Counted from the stretch's first letter, positions 43,509 to 51,106 are shown. The stretch is 64,000 nucleotides of DNA from Sphingomonas sp. S2M10 (GCF_012650175.1 NZ_JAAILI010000080.1:62001-126000); one strand, 5' to 3'. A program made the numbers and translations. The notes: generated by a model not told the origin, from the letters alone.

Positions 43509-43887
43509 GCCAGAGGGTCGGGCGGCCGCCGCCTGCTGCAAAGCAGGGGGAGGAAAGTCCGGGCTCCACGGAACGACGGTGGCGGGTAATGCCCGCCGGG
43601 GGTGACCCCAGGGAAAGTGCCACAGAGAGCAGACCGCCCACTGCCCCGGTTCGCCGGGGTAAGGGCAAGGGTGAAAGGGTGCGGCAAGAGCGCACCGCGC
43701 GACCGGCAACGGAAGCGGCTTGGTAAACCCCACCGGGAGCAAGACCGAATAGGGACGGCACATGCGCCTCGTTCCGGCGCGTCGTTCGGGTTGGTTGCTG
43801 GAGCGGCGGAGCGATCCGTCGCGTAGAGGAATGGTCGCCTATCCTCCGCAAGGGGGTGGACAGAACCCGGCTTACAGACCCTCTGGC
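43509..43887 (+). ncRNA. rnpB: RNase P RNA (M1 RNA)
   Basis: The ribozyme that matures tRNA 5' ends, about 379 nt. The ends pair as stem P1: GCCAGAGGGTC (43509-43519) with GACCCTCTGGC (43877-43887). The conserved GAGGAAAGTCCGGGCTCC core (J3/4-P4) and the 3' CCCGGCTTACAG motif are present. Bacterial type A organisation fits. Any reading frame crossing it is spurious. Confidence 0.96.
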
Positions 43888-43960
43888 ATTCGGTTTTAGA
43901 AGGTGCTGCGGTGCGGCGGGCTCTGGCCTTTGCCCTGCCGCATGCCTATTTGGGCGGGCT

Positions 43961-44497
43961 ATGGCGCGACACACGCGATCGATGGACTGGGGCTTTCCCC
44001 GCTGGCGCGAGTATGGCTCGGAGCGCGAGGCCGCGCGCGTGCGGCTGTGCGACCGCGACGGGTGCGAGAAACCGGGCGACCGGCCGGCGCCCAAGTCCCC
44101 CAACAATCCCGAGCGCTGGTATTTCTGCGAGGAACATGCCGCCGAGTATAACCGCAATTGGGACTATTTCGCCGGTCTCACCGCCGAAGAGGCGGCGCAG
44201 CGCGAGGCGAACGAGCGGCGCACCGCCAATGGCTATGCGCATTCGGCGACCAACAGCTGGGCAGGGCCGGGCGACGGCAGCCGCTCGCGCGACGAGATGA
44301 AGGCGCTGGAAGTGCTGGAGCTGGAAGTGGACGCCAGCTTCGATGCGGTGCGCGGCGCCTGGCGCCGGCTTGCCAAGGAATATCACCCGGACGTGCGCCC
44401 GAACGACGCCGCGGCCGCCAAACAGTTCCAGGCGATCCAGGCGGCGTATGACGTGCTCAAGACCGCCGAGGACCGGCGCCAGTGGAAGCCGCAATGA
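43961..44497 (+). CDS. J-domain-containing protein
   Basis: The 178-residue protein has an N-terminal region with possible metal-binding cysteines (LCDRDGCEKPG and YFCEEHAAEYN) and a C-terminal J-like domain (LELEVDASFDAVRGAWRRLA, then KEYHPDVRPNDAAA with the HPD motif). It would stimulate DnaK. I chose ATG 43961 just after rnpB; the frame upstream runs through the RNA gene. It overlaps the next gene by 4 bases. Confidence 0.82.
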   Translation: MARHTRSMDWGFPRWREYGSEREAARVRLCDRDGCEKPGDRPAPKSPNNPERWYFCEEHAAEYNRNWDYFAGLTAEEAAQREANERRTANGYAHSATNSWAGPGDGSRSRDEMKALEVLELEVDASFDAVRGAWRRLAKEYHPDVRPNDAAAAKQFQAIQAAYDVLKTAEDRRQWKPQ

Positions 44498-44793
44498 CGC
44501 AATTGGTCGCCTCCAACTGGGGCAATGCGGTGCTGGTCTGCGGAAAATGCTCGAAGAAGCTCGGCGGCGGGTTCGGGCCCAAGGGCAAGACGTCGCTCGC
44601 CAAGGCGCTGCGCAAGGAGTTCGGGCTCGGCAAGGGGCGCAAGGCCGAGGTCGGCGTCGTCGAGACCAAATGCCTCGGCGTATGCCCCGGCGGCGCGGTG
44701 ACCGTGGTCAACGGCGCGCAGGCACGCGAATGGCTGATCGTGAAGAAGGGCGCGGATCTGGAAGAGGTTGGCCGCGAACTGGGGCTTTCCTGA
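44494..44793 (+). CDS. (2Fe-2S) ferredoxin-like protein
   Basis: The 99-residue thioredoxin-fold protein has four cysteines: VCGKCSKK (about 18-25) and TKCLGVCPGGAVTVV (about 58-72). They can ligate a 2Fe-2S cluster, as in the NADH-dehydrogenase-subunit-E-like/COG3411 group. It starts inside the stop of the J-domain gene. Its role is unknown; SufE is convergent nearby. Confidence 0.75.
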   Translation: MTQLVASNWGNAVLVCGKCSKKLGGGFGPKGKTSLAKALRKEFGLGKGRKAEVGVVETKCLGVCPGGAVTVVNGAQAREWLIVKKGADLEEVGRELGLS

Positions 44794-44829
44794 GCCCCGC
44801 CCACGGCGGCGCCCTCTCCAATCTCCCAT

Positions 44830-44926
44830 CGTCATCCCCGCGAAGGCGGAAATCCATTCGCCTTTGCGCTTGGGGAAAGAGGCGCGCTTCCAGCGGCAAT
44901 GGATCCCCGCCTTCGCGGGGATGACG
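44830..44926. repeat. REP-like palindromic repeat, family B copy 2
   Basis: A 97-bp inverted repeat of the same length and ends as the copy at 1059-1155 (CGTCATCCCCGCGAAGG ... CGCGGGGATGACG). It lies between the 2Fe-2S gene and sufE, which are convergent. Confidence 0.85.
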
Positions 44927-44955
44927 ATGCAGCGTGCTGAAGAGAACGGCCTGCG

Positions 44956-44975
44956 CTCTCCCCCGGCAGGGAGAG
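44956..44975 (-). terminator. Short hairpin after sufE
   Basis: CTCTCCC and GGGAGAG pair over a six-base loop just past the sufE stop on the minus strand. Confidence 0.4.
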
Positions 44976-44980
44976 GGGGC

Positions 44981-45385
44981 TTAGGCGTAGCGCCCCGCCG
45001 TCTCGCGGATCAGGGCGATCATGTTGGGGATGCCCTGGGTCCGGTTCGAGCTGAGCTGGTTCTTCAGGTCGAACGGGGCGAGCCCCCCCTCGATGTCGGT
45101 CGCCAGGATCTCGGCCGGCGTGCGGTCCTGCACGGTCAGCAGCACCAGCGCGATGATGCCCTTGGTAATCGCGGCGTTCGAATCCGCGAGGAAGTGCAGT
45201 CGCCCATCCTCAGGTCGCGTCGGGTACACCCACACCGAAGCCGAGCAACCGCGTACCAGCGTCGCATCGGTCTTGAGCGGGCCGGGCATCGGTTCCAGCG
45301 ACTTGCCGAGTTCGATCAGCAAACGATAGCGATCGTCGGCATCGAGAAACCCGTATTCTTCCTGGAGATCGGCGAGGCTGGTCAT
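44981..45385 (-). CDS. sufE: SufE-family sulfur acceptor protein
   Basis: The 134-residue protein accepts sulfur from cysteine desulfurases on a conserved cysteine, here in TLVRGCSASVWVYP (near residue 47). The opening EEYGFLDADDRYRLLIELGK is the family's N-terminal motif. Two cysteine desulfurases are encoded 14-16 kb away in this window, and no sufBCD is adjacent. Confidence 0.93.
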   Translation of the reverse strand: MTSLADLQEEYGFLDADDRYRLLIELGKSLEPMPGPLKTDATLVRGCSASVWVYPTRPEDGRLHFLADSNAAITKGIIALVLLTVQDRTPAEILATDIEGGLAPFDLKNQLSSNRTQGIPNMIALIRETAGRYA

Positions 45386-45429
45386 GGGACGGCGCTAGCC
45401 TGAGCCGGCGCGCTTTTCCAGCCTCGTGC

Positions 45430-45540
45430 TTACTTGGTCGTCGGCGCGTCGTAGCGCAGGCCGAGCCGAGGGCGGGGGGTCCGGTCCGGCGCCGGGGCGG
45501 GGCGGCTGGCGCCCGCGTCCGGCTGCGTGGTCGCGCTCAC
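45430..45540 (-). CDS. 36-residue Pro/Arg-rich ORF at the end of the psp series
   Basis: A GTG codon overlaps the stop of the gene at 45537-45803 (GTGA) and opens a 36-codon frame (SATTQPDAGASRPAPAPDR, then TPRPRLGLRYDAPTTK). It has no membrane helix. It is translationally coupled in position only; there is no family support, so it may be a chance frame. Confidence 0.3.
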   Translation of the reverse strand: MSATTQPDAGASRPAPAPDRTPRPRLGLRYDAPTTK

Positions 45541-45803
45541 AGATCGACTCCGGCGGCGATCGCTTCCAGCTTGCGGATGCGTTCCTTCAGGTCGGCCAGC
45601 TCGATCCGCGAGGCGGGGCTTGGCATGGTGGCGGCGGGCTCCGGGCGGCGGAGTTCCGCGAGCTCGCGGTGCTTCAGCGCCAGCCAGCCGCGCCAGCCGG
45701 ACAGCGCCGCGGCGGTGACCATGCCCAGGCCGGCCAGGCCCGAGACGGCGAGGGTGATGACGAGTTGCGGGTCGCTGGTCATGGCGTTTGTTCCCAGAAA
45801 CAT
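45537..45803 (-). CDS. PspB-like membrane/coiled-coil protein 5 (psp locus)
   Basis: The 88-residue protein (81 from the internal ATG at 45782) has a membrane helix (LVITLAVSGLAGLGMVTAAAL) followed by a basic segment and a coiled coil that ends DLKERIRKLEAIAAG. It resembles the PspB plan, but the shared ERI-x-TD tail is degraded. It is the distal member of the psp series on the minus strand. Confidence 0.65.
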   Translation of the reverse strand: MFLGTNAMTSDPQLVITLAVSGLAGLGMVTAAALSGWRGWLALKHRELAELRRPEPAATMPSPASRIELADLKERIRKLEAIAAGVDL

Positions 45804-45806
45804 GGC

Positions 45807-46082
45807 TCAGATCCGGTTCTTGTCGCGCAGCTTCTCGATCTCGTGATCGAGCCGCAGGCTGGTTTCGTTGTCGGTGATCACGCGCTCCAGCACCTGGACG
45901 CGTTCCTTGAGGGCGTGGATCTCGTCGCGGAGGCGGTCGGCCTCGAACTTCTCCGCCGGATCGCGGCTTGCCAGCCCCTCCAGCCTGCCGTCGCGGCTCT
46001 TCACGCCGCCGTAGCGCGCCTGGAGAACCTTGCCGATCGTGATCACGACGATGATGGCCACGACCATTTCGAACGGGTTCAT
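45807..46082 (-). CDS. PspB-like membrane/coiled-coil protein 4 (psp locus)
   Basis: The 91-residue protein has an N-terminal membrane helix (MVVAIIVVITIGKVLQA), a charged linker and a coiled coil with LKERVQVLERVITDNETSL and DHEIEKLRDKNRI. The ERVITD and EIEKLRD motifs match those of its upstream neighbours. It sits 3 bases ahead of the next gene. It is likely a partner in the membrane stress complex, inferred from motif and context. Confidence 0.75.
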   Translation of the reverse strand: MNPFEMVVAIIVVITIGKVLQARYGGVKSRDGRLEGLASRDPAEKFEADRLRDEIHALKERVQVLERVITDNETSLRLDHEIEKLRDKNRI

Positions 46083-46117
46083 TGCACCTTACTCCCCTAG
46101 TCGGCGCACGCGGCGCC

Positions 46118-46240
46118 TCAGTTCCCTGCCGGCGATGCCTGGGCGGGGCGCAGAGCGCGGCGGCGGGGGCGATCGCGGCTTTCGGCGAGGGCAATAGCTC
46201 CCCCGCACAGTGCGGCAAGCACTGCGAGCATGATGATCAT
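46118..46240 (-). CDS. 40-residue membrane peptide within the psp series
   Basis: MIIMLAVLAALCGGAIALAE is one hydrophobic helix, followed by a basic tail (SRDRPRRRALRPAQASPAGN). AAGGAAA lies six bases upstream. It is in the psp series and lacks the coiled-coil motif of its neighbours. Function is unknown. Confidence 0.5.
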   Translation of the reverse strand: MIIMLAVLAALCGGAIALAESRDRPRRRALRPAQASPAGN

Positions 46241-46278
46241 CGAAATTTCCTTGCGTTGAAGAGGGTGGAAAGGTTTCT

Positions 46279-46545
46279 TCAGTTCAGCGGCGCATCGCGC
46301 AGCTTCTCGATCTCGTCGGCCAGACCCATGCCGCGATCGGTGATGATCCGCTCGAGCACCTGGACCCGCTGCTCCAGCCTTTCGGTCTGGGCAGCATATT
46401 GCGCGGCCTTCTCGGCGGTCCTCTGCGCGTCGATTTCCATGCGACGTTCCCAGAGCTTGAACAGCGGGCGGAAGAAGACGCCGCCGACAATCGCCACGAG
46501 GCCGCAGCTGATGCCGAGGATGGGGATGAGGAGACCGGGTTCCAT
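46279..46545 (-). CDS. PspB-like membrane/coiled-coil protein 3 (psp locus)
   Basis: The 88-residue protein has a membrane helix (LLIPILGISCGLVAIVGGVFF), then RPLFKLWERRMEID and a coiled coil. Its end reads LEQRVQVLERIITDRG followed by ADEIEKLRDAPLN, the same ERIITD ... EIEKLR pattern as the other members and PspC. It is on the same strand with short spacing. Confidence 0.78.
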   Translation of the reverse strand: MEPGLLIPILGISCGLVAIVGGVFFRPLFKLWERRMEIDAQRTAEKAAQYAAQTERLEQRVQVLERIITDRGMGLADEIEKLRDAPLN

Positions 46546-46559
46546 TGCGACAGTTCCTT

Positions 46560-46889
46560 TCAGTTCGAGCGGCCGCGGAGCGCATCGATCTCGCGATCGA
46601 GCTGGTGCGCGCCGTCGGTCACGATGCGCTCGACATTGGCGAGCCGGTCCTTCACCGCGCCGAGCTCGGCGCGCAGCTGGGCGTTCTCCTGGCTGAGCAG
46701 CTTGACCCGCTCGACCGTCTCGTCGTTCCGCTGCGGATAGACCGACTTCCCCCAGGCATTTTCCAGCGGATAGCCATGCTTGATGCGGAGCCAGTGGCTG
46801 AGGATCCCCGCGGCGATCCCGAAGAACCCCAGCGAAATCCCCGAAAGGATGATCCAGGGCAGGAACGGGGCGAGATGCGCTTCAATCAT
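46560..46889 (-). CDS. PspB-like membrane/coiled-coil protein 2 (psp locus)
   Basis: The 109-residue protein has a membrane helix (LPWIILSGISLGFFGIAAGIL), a segment with NAWGKSVYPQRND, and a coiled coil with AVKDRLANVERIVTDGAHQL and REIDALRGRSN. The NAWGK and DDWGK segments are shared with the upstream paralogue, suggesting duplication. It continues the psp transcript. Confidence 0.78.
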   Translation of the reverse strand: MIEAHLAPFLPWIILSGISLGFFGIAAGILSHWLRIKHGYPLENAWGKSVYPQRNDETVERVKLLSQENAQLRAELGAVKDRLANVERIVTDGAHQLDREIDALRGRSN

Positions 46890-46900
46890 CGGTCGTCTCC

Positions 46901-47191
46901 TCAGCGCAGCGCGTCGATGGCGCGGGCGGTGCGCTCGGCGGGATCGGTGGCGATCCGTTCGAGCACGGCGATCCGGTCTTCCAGCCGGCTGATCTGGCCT
47001 GCGAGCCGTTCGTTGTCGGCTGCGAGCAGGTCGATCTTGCGGGCCGCCTCGGCATCGCTCTTGTGAATATTCTTGCCCCAGTCGTCGCTGACCGAATAGC
47101 CGTGCCGGGCACGGATCCAGTTGTTGACCAGCCACCCGACGGTGGAGATCGCCACCAGTGCGATCACGAATGCGGGACCACCCCAGTTCAT
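46901..47191 (-). CDS. PspB-like membrane/coiled-coil protein 1 (psp locus)
   Basis: The 96-residue protein has a membrane helix (FVIALVAISTVGWLVNNW), the segment SVSDDWGKNIHKSDAEAARK, and a coiled coil ending RLEDRIAVLERIATDPAE and ARAIDALR. It lies directly downstream of pspC. The ERIATD ... AIDALR end matches the other members. Confidence 0.78.
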   Translation of the reverse strand: MNWGGPAFVIALVAISTVGWLVNNWIRARHGYSVSDDWGKNIHKSDAEAARKIDLLAADNERLAGQISRLEDRIAVLERIATDPAERTARAIDALR

Positions 47192-47221
47192 TGCCTTGCC
47201 TCCCTGTTGACCGCCTGCGCC

Positions 47222-47593
47222 TCAGCGCAGGCTGTCGATCTCGTCGGCGAGCCGGGTATTGCGGCTCGTGTAGAACAGCTCGATGTCGGCGAGGCGGCGA
47301 TCGATGTCGCGGAACTTCGAGCGGACCTCGGCGGTGGAGCGCTTGGGGCTCGAGCGGACGCCCTGCCAGAAGCGTTCATCCTCCGGCGTGTCATAGAGCC
47401 CCACCGGCTTGGGGTTCGCGATCCAGGCGATCACGAAATACCCCAAGGCTACCCAGCCGGTGGCGACGGTGAGCAGCACGGTGGCCACTCGCACCCAGGT
47501 CACGTCGATCCCGGTGTAATCCGCCAGGCCGGCGCAGACGCCCATGAACTTGCGGTTCTGCCTGTCGAGATAGAATTTGGTGCGAGCGGACAT
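47222..47593 (-). CDS. pspC: PspC-domain envelope stress protein
   Basis: The 123-residue inner-membrane protein senses envelope stress with PspB. The conserved KFMGVCAGLADYTGIDVTWV is followed by a membrane helix (VATVLLTVATGWVALGYFVI). The C-terminal part ends RLADIELFYTSRNTRLADEI then DSLR, similar to the coiled-coil ends of the neighbours. It lies 1 base after pspB. Confidence 0.93.
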   Translation of the reverse strand: MSARTKFYLDRQNRKFMGVCAGLADYTGIDVTWVRVATVLLTVATGWVALGYFVIAWIANPKPVGLYDTPEDERFWQGVRSSPKRSTAEVRSKFRDIDRRLADIELFYTSRNTRLADEIDSLR

Positions 47594-47594
47594 C

Positions 47595-47867
47595 TCAGTT
47601 CCTCCGTGAAGGATCGTACGGCACCTGCTCGGGGCGCTGGGCCGAGAGCGGGCGGTAGTCGGGGTTGTCGGCGGCGATGATGCGTTCGACCGTCATCAGC
47701 CGGTCTTCGAGCATGCGCGCCGTGCGGTAGAGGTCGTCGAGCAGGTTCTCGTCTTCCCGGGTGATGGTCCCGGCCTGCTTCCACTTGGTCACATAGTGGA
47801 AGACGATCCAGGGCAGTCCGAGGAAGAGGATGGCGCAGACGAAGACCGGGATGAGGAAGTCGTTCAC
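47595..47867 (-). CDS. pspB: PspB-family envelope stress protein
   Basis: The 90-residue protein has an N-terminal membrane helix (LIPVFVCAILFLGLPWIVF) and a coiled coil with LEDRLMTVERIIAADNP. E. coli PspB helps release PspF from PspA. It starts 4 bases after pspA ends. The ERIIAAD motif is the template for the later paralogues. Confidence 0.9.
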   Translation of the reverse strand: MNDFLIPVFVCAILFLGLPWIVFHYVTKWKQAGTITREDENLLDDLYRTARMLEDRLMTVERIIAADNPDYRPLSAQRPEQVPYDPSRRN

Positions 47868-47871
47868 GCGA

Positions 47872-48540
47872 TCAGGCTCCCTTGTTGAGTCGAGCCTTCA
47901 GCGCTTCGAGTTCGGCATCGACCTTTTCCGACGAGCGGAGTTCGGCGATTTCCTCTTCGAGCGTCTTCGGGTTGCCGCCCAGGCCCATCGCATCGGCGCG
48001 GCCTTCGGCCAGATCGACGCGGCGTTCCAGGATGTCGAAGCGCGAGAAGGCGTCCTGCATCTTCGACCCGTTGGTCATTTCCCGCAAGCGGGCGCGGTTG
48101 TTCGCGCTTTCCAGGCGGGCGACGATCGAGTTCTGCCGGGTGCGCGCTTCGCGCAGCTTGTTCTGCAGCTTGTTGATGTCCTCTTCCGAGGCGCGGAGCG
48201 TCTCGTCGAGCACGGCGATCTCCTGCTGCAGCTGGTCGCACATGTCGGCGGCCTTCTGGCGTTCGATCAGCGCCGCCTTGGCGAGGTCCTCGCGGTCCTT
48301 CGACAGGGCCAGCTCGGCCTTCTCGGTCCAGCTCTCCTGGAGCTTCTCGAGCTTGGCGATGTGGCGACGCATTTCCTTCTGATCGGCGATGGTGCGAGCT
48401 GCACCGGCGCGAACCTCGACCAGCGTTTCCTCCATCTCGAGGATGATCATGCGGATCATCTTCGCCGGATCTTCCGCCTTGTCGAGCAGATCGGTGACGT
48501 TGGCGGCGATGATGTCGCGGGTTCGCGAGAAGATACCCAT
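47872..48540 (-). CDS. pspA: Phage shock protein A
   Basis: The 222-residue coiled-coil protein of the PspA/Vipp1/ESCRT-III family stabilises damaged membranes and inhibits PspF. It begins GIFSRTRDIIAANVTDLLDK and continues with AEDPAKMIRMIILEMEETLV, both typical. AAGGAG lies nine bases upstream of ATG. It follows a 35-residue peptide gene in the sigma54-type operon. Confidence 0.95.
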   Translation of the reverse strand: MGIFSRTRDIIAANVTDLLDKAEDPAKMIRMIILEMEETLVEVRAGAARTIADQKEMRRHIAKLEKLQESWTEKAELALSKDREDLAKAALIERQKAADMCDQLQQEIAVLDETLRASEEDINKLQNKLREARTRQNSIVARLESANNRARLREMTNGSKMQDAFSRFDILERRVDLAEGRADAMGLGGNPKTLEEEIAELRSSEKVDAELEALKARLNKGA

Positions 48541-48655
48541 GATATTGCGCTCCTTCGTATATTCTTTGGGGGTGCCGCCGGAAGGGATGGGGGCCCTTCC
48601 GGCGGCCCCGGCACGGCGAGGGAACGTCGTGCCGGGCAGACCTCGTGTGCCTGCC

Positions 48656-48763
48656 TCAGGCGATTGCCGGGGCCACCGCACCTGCCGTGAGAACCACGCT
48701 GGCGAGGAAGGCGAAGGAAACCGCGATGAAGGCGTTGCGGAGGGTGTGGATCTGGTTGGTCAT
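48656..48763 (-). CDS. 35-residue membrane or signal-like peptide ahead of pspA
   Basis: MTNQIHTLRNAFIAVSFAFL is followed by ASVVLTAGAVAPAIA, one hydrophobic helix. It is the first frame after the sigma54-type promoter, 116 bases ahead of pspA. It is short enough to be a regulatory leader or a real membrane peptide; I do not recognise a family. Confidence 0.55.
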   Translation of the reverse strand: MTNQIHTLRNAFIAVSFAFLASVVLTAGAVAPAIA

Positions 48764-48826
48764 GATCGTGTTCCTGAACCTTGGTAGGTTGAAGTGGATG
48801 CCCGTCATCGGGCTTGCCTCCATCTT

Positions 48827-48842
48827 TGCAGAAGGCGTGCCA
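48827..48842 (-). promoter_or_regulatory. Sigma54-type promoter of the psp operon
   Basis: Minus-strand TGGCACGCCTTCTGCA matches the RpoN -24/-12 consensus (TGGCACG-N4-TTGCA) with one mismatch at the first T of the second box. It lies about 64 bases before the 35-residue ORF and in the gap divergent from pspF, which encodes a sigma54 activator. Confidence 0.82.
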
Positions 48843-48944
48843 GTTTTCGAAAATGGCGGAAAACCGTCACTTCCCGTTTGATTACAATTGTAGTTCGCAA
48901 AATGCCTCTTGCTAAGAGTTGGGAAAATTCGCCAAGCTTGGGGA

Positions 48945-49991
48945 ATGGAGCGCACTACCCAGGTCATCGGCCAATCCTCGGCCTTTCTCGACGCGCTGGA
49001 ACGCGCCAGCCGGGCGGCGGCGCTGGACCGGCCGGTGCTGGTGATCGGGGAGCGCGGCACCGGCAAGGAGCTGGTCGCCGAACGCCTCCATCGCCTCAGC
49101 CCGCGCTGGGACCAGCCCCTGGTGACGATGAACTGCGCCGCGCTGCCCGAAACGCTGATCGAGGCGGAGCTGTTCGGCCATGAGGCGGGCGCCTTCACCG
49201 GCGCCACCAAGGCGCGGACCGGCCGGTTCGAGGAAGCCGATGGCGGCACGTTGTTCCTCGACGAATTGGGAACACTCTCGATGGGCGCGCAGGAGCGGCT
49301 GCTGCGCGCCGTGGAATATGGAGAGATCACGCGGATCGGCTCGTCGCGCGCGGTGCGCGTGGACGTACGCATCGTCGCGGCGACCAACGAGCATCTGCCG
49401 CATCGGGTGGAGCGGGGCACCTTCCGCGCCGACCTGCTCGACCGGCTGAGCTTCGAGGTGGTGACCTTGCCGCCGCTCCGCCACCGCGGCGGCGATGTCG
49501 AAGTGTTGGCGGACTTTTACGGGAGACGCATGGCATCCGAGCTCGGCTGGCAGGACTGGCCGGGCTGGGGGCCGCACGCGCTGGACGCACTGCTCTCCTA
49601 TGACTGGCCCGGCAATGTCCGCGAACTGCGCAACGTGGTGGAGCGGGCGGTCTATCGCTGGGAGCAGGGCGGGCCGATAGACCGGATCGAGATCGACCCC
49701 TTCGCCTCGCCCTACCGCCCGCGGCCGATGGCCTCGTCGATGAGCCCGATCGAGAAGCCCGCCGAAACAGCGGCTGTCCCAGCGCCTGCTCCCGCGGCAG
49801 CGACCGCCGACGTCGCCGAGCTGGGCGGAGACTTCAAGACGCGGGTGTCGCGCTTCGAGAAGCAGCTGCTCTCGCAGGCGCTGGCGGAACATCGCTTCAA
49901 CCAGCGCGCCACGGCCGAGGCGCTGGGGCTTACCTATGACCAGCTCCGCCACGCGCTGCGTCGGCACGATCTGCTGGGGGCAGCAGGGTAG
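48945..49991 (+). CDS. pspF: Sigma54-dependent activator PspF
   Basis: The 348-residue enhancer-binding protein has the AAA+ domain with Walker A GERGTGKE (35-42), the sigma54-contacting GAFTGA loop (82-87), Walker B GGTLFLDELG and the sensor NVRELRNVVERA. A Fis-type HTH (LAEHRFNQRATAEALGLTYD) is at the C-terminus. There is no receiver domain, as in PspF. It is divergent from the psp operon. ATG 48945 is the standard start; a TTG at 48909 is possible. Confidence 0.93.
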   Translation: MERTTQVIGQSSAFLDALERASRAAALDRPVLVIGERGTGKELVAERLHRLSPRWDQPLVTMNCAALPETLIEAELFGHEAGAFTGATKARTGRFEEADGGTLFLDELGTLSMGAQERLLRAVEYGEITRIGSSRAVRVDVRIVAATNEHLPHRVERGTFRADLLDRLSFEVVTLPPLRHRGGDVEVLADFYGRRMASELGWQDWPGWGPHALDALLSYDWPGNVRELRNVVERAVYRWEQGGPIDRIEIDPFASPYRPRPMASSMSPIEKPAETAAVPAPAPAAATADVAELGGDFKTRVSRFEKQLLSQALAEHRFNQRATAEALGLTYDQLRHALRRHDLLGAAG

Positions 49992-49993
49992 CT

Positions 49994-50037
49994 ATTGCAA
50001 AACATTTGCAATATTATTGAGAACGTATCGCAATAAT
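49994..50037. promoter_or_regulatory. Two AT-rich palindromes after pspF
   Basis: ATTGCAAA-ACA-TTTGCAAT (49994-50012) is a perfect palindrome, followed by ATTATTG ... CAATAAT (50013-50037). They stand out against GC-rich DNA and lie in the 60-base gap between convergent genes. They could be terminators or a protein-binding site. Confidence 0.45.
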
Positions 50038-50051
50038 GGGAGCTCTGCAGG

Positions 50052-50912
50052 CTAAAATGCTTGCGCGGCGATGAAATCCGCGACCTGCTTGCCCTGGGGT
50101 GTCTGCGGGCGGATCAGGTTGCCGTGATCGGCGCCGCCGGGTGCAAGCTTGATCACCGTATCGCCCGAGGCGAGCGCGGACCGGGCATAGCTGTCCATCG
50201 CCAGCCAGGTGCCCTGGATGAGGATCTGGTGGACGCCGAGCGGCAGCTGGACCTCCGGGCTGGCCAGCGCATAGGCATCGGCCCTTTCCCGCGGCGACCC
50301 GCCCATGAACGGCGCGATGACCGACCTTCCGCAGAGCGCCGCGTCGCGATCTGCCCAGGATATGAGCGAGCCCACCCCGTCGATTGCGACGACCGTGATC
50401 GGTTTTACCGTCATCGCGCCGGCGATCGGATCGTGCAGTTTCGGTCGGGCGGCGAGCCAGAGCGCCAGATGCGCGCCCGAATCATGGCCGATCACCGCCA
50501 CGCGGGACAGGTCCAGCGCCATGCCGGGCGCGGCGGCCAGCCCGGTCAGGAAGTCGGTGGCGGCGGCAACGTCCTCGAAGGTGCCGGGATAGCCGCCGCC
50601 AGCATTGCCGAGCCGCCGATACTCGATGTTCCAGGTGGCGATGCCGCGCGCTGTCAGCGCCGCCGCGAGCGGAGCGGTGTCGCGCAGATCGCCGCCTTTC
50701 GCATCCCAGCAGCCGCCATGGAGCAGCACCGCCACCGGGAAGGGGCCGGTGCCCTGGGGCACGCGCAGTTCGGCGCGCTGGTTGCGATCCGCGCCATAGC
50801 TATAGACGATGACCGGGGCCGGCGCCTCGCCGCCATCTGGAAGATCGGCGGTCCGTGCAAGGGCGGGCAGCGTGGCGGCGGCAAGCGCCAGCGACGTCAA
50901 CGCGCGCAGCAT
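50052..50912 (-). CDS. Secreted alpha/beta hydrolase (BD-FAE-like esterase)
   Basis: The 286-residue protein has a signal peptide (MLRALTSLALAAATLPALA). AVLLHGGCWDAKGGD provides the oxyanion hole and GHDSGAHLALWLAA carries the nucleophile serine. GGADHGNLI carries the likely catalytic histidine. The layout fits bifunctional-esterase/feruloyl-type hydrolases; the substrate is unknown. I chose the ATG at 50912, since an upstream 21-residue extension lacks support. Confidence 0.82.
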   Translation of the reverse strand: MLRALTSLALAAATLPALARTADLPDGGEAPAPVIVYSYGADRNQRAELRVPQGTGPFPVAVLLHGGCWDAKGGDLRDTAPLAAALTARGIATWNIEYRRLGNAGGGYPGTFEDVAAATDFLTGLAAAPGMALDLSRVAVIGHDSGAHLALWLAARPKLHDPIAGAMTVKPITVVAIDGVGSLISWADRDAALCGRSVIAPFMGGSPRERADAYALASPEVQLPLGVHQILIQGTWLAMDSYARSALASGDTVIKLAPGGADHGNLIRPQTPQGKQVADFIAAQAF

Positions 50913-51106
50913 TGGATACTCCTGTTTTGATCGCAGGTCGGCCGGCGGCGTACCGAGCTTTGCGCGCCGACCCAAGCCCCGTGATCAACGCTTTGCACTT
51001 CGCAGCTGCAGCACTTCATGGTAGAAGCAGGGCAAGGGCGCACGCGCGCTTGATGACGGCACGCAGCCGTCGCGGCGCGGATCATCTTGGTCACCAGGGG
51101 GTGGAG

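Noticed and set aside
43856..43960. N-terminal extension of the J-domain gene
   Set aside because: It lies inside the RNase P RNA gene and the extension is not protein-like; ATG 43961 follows the RNA.
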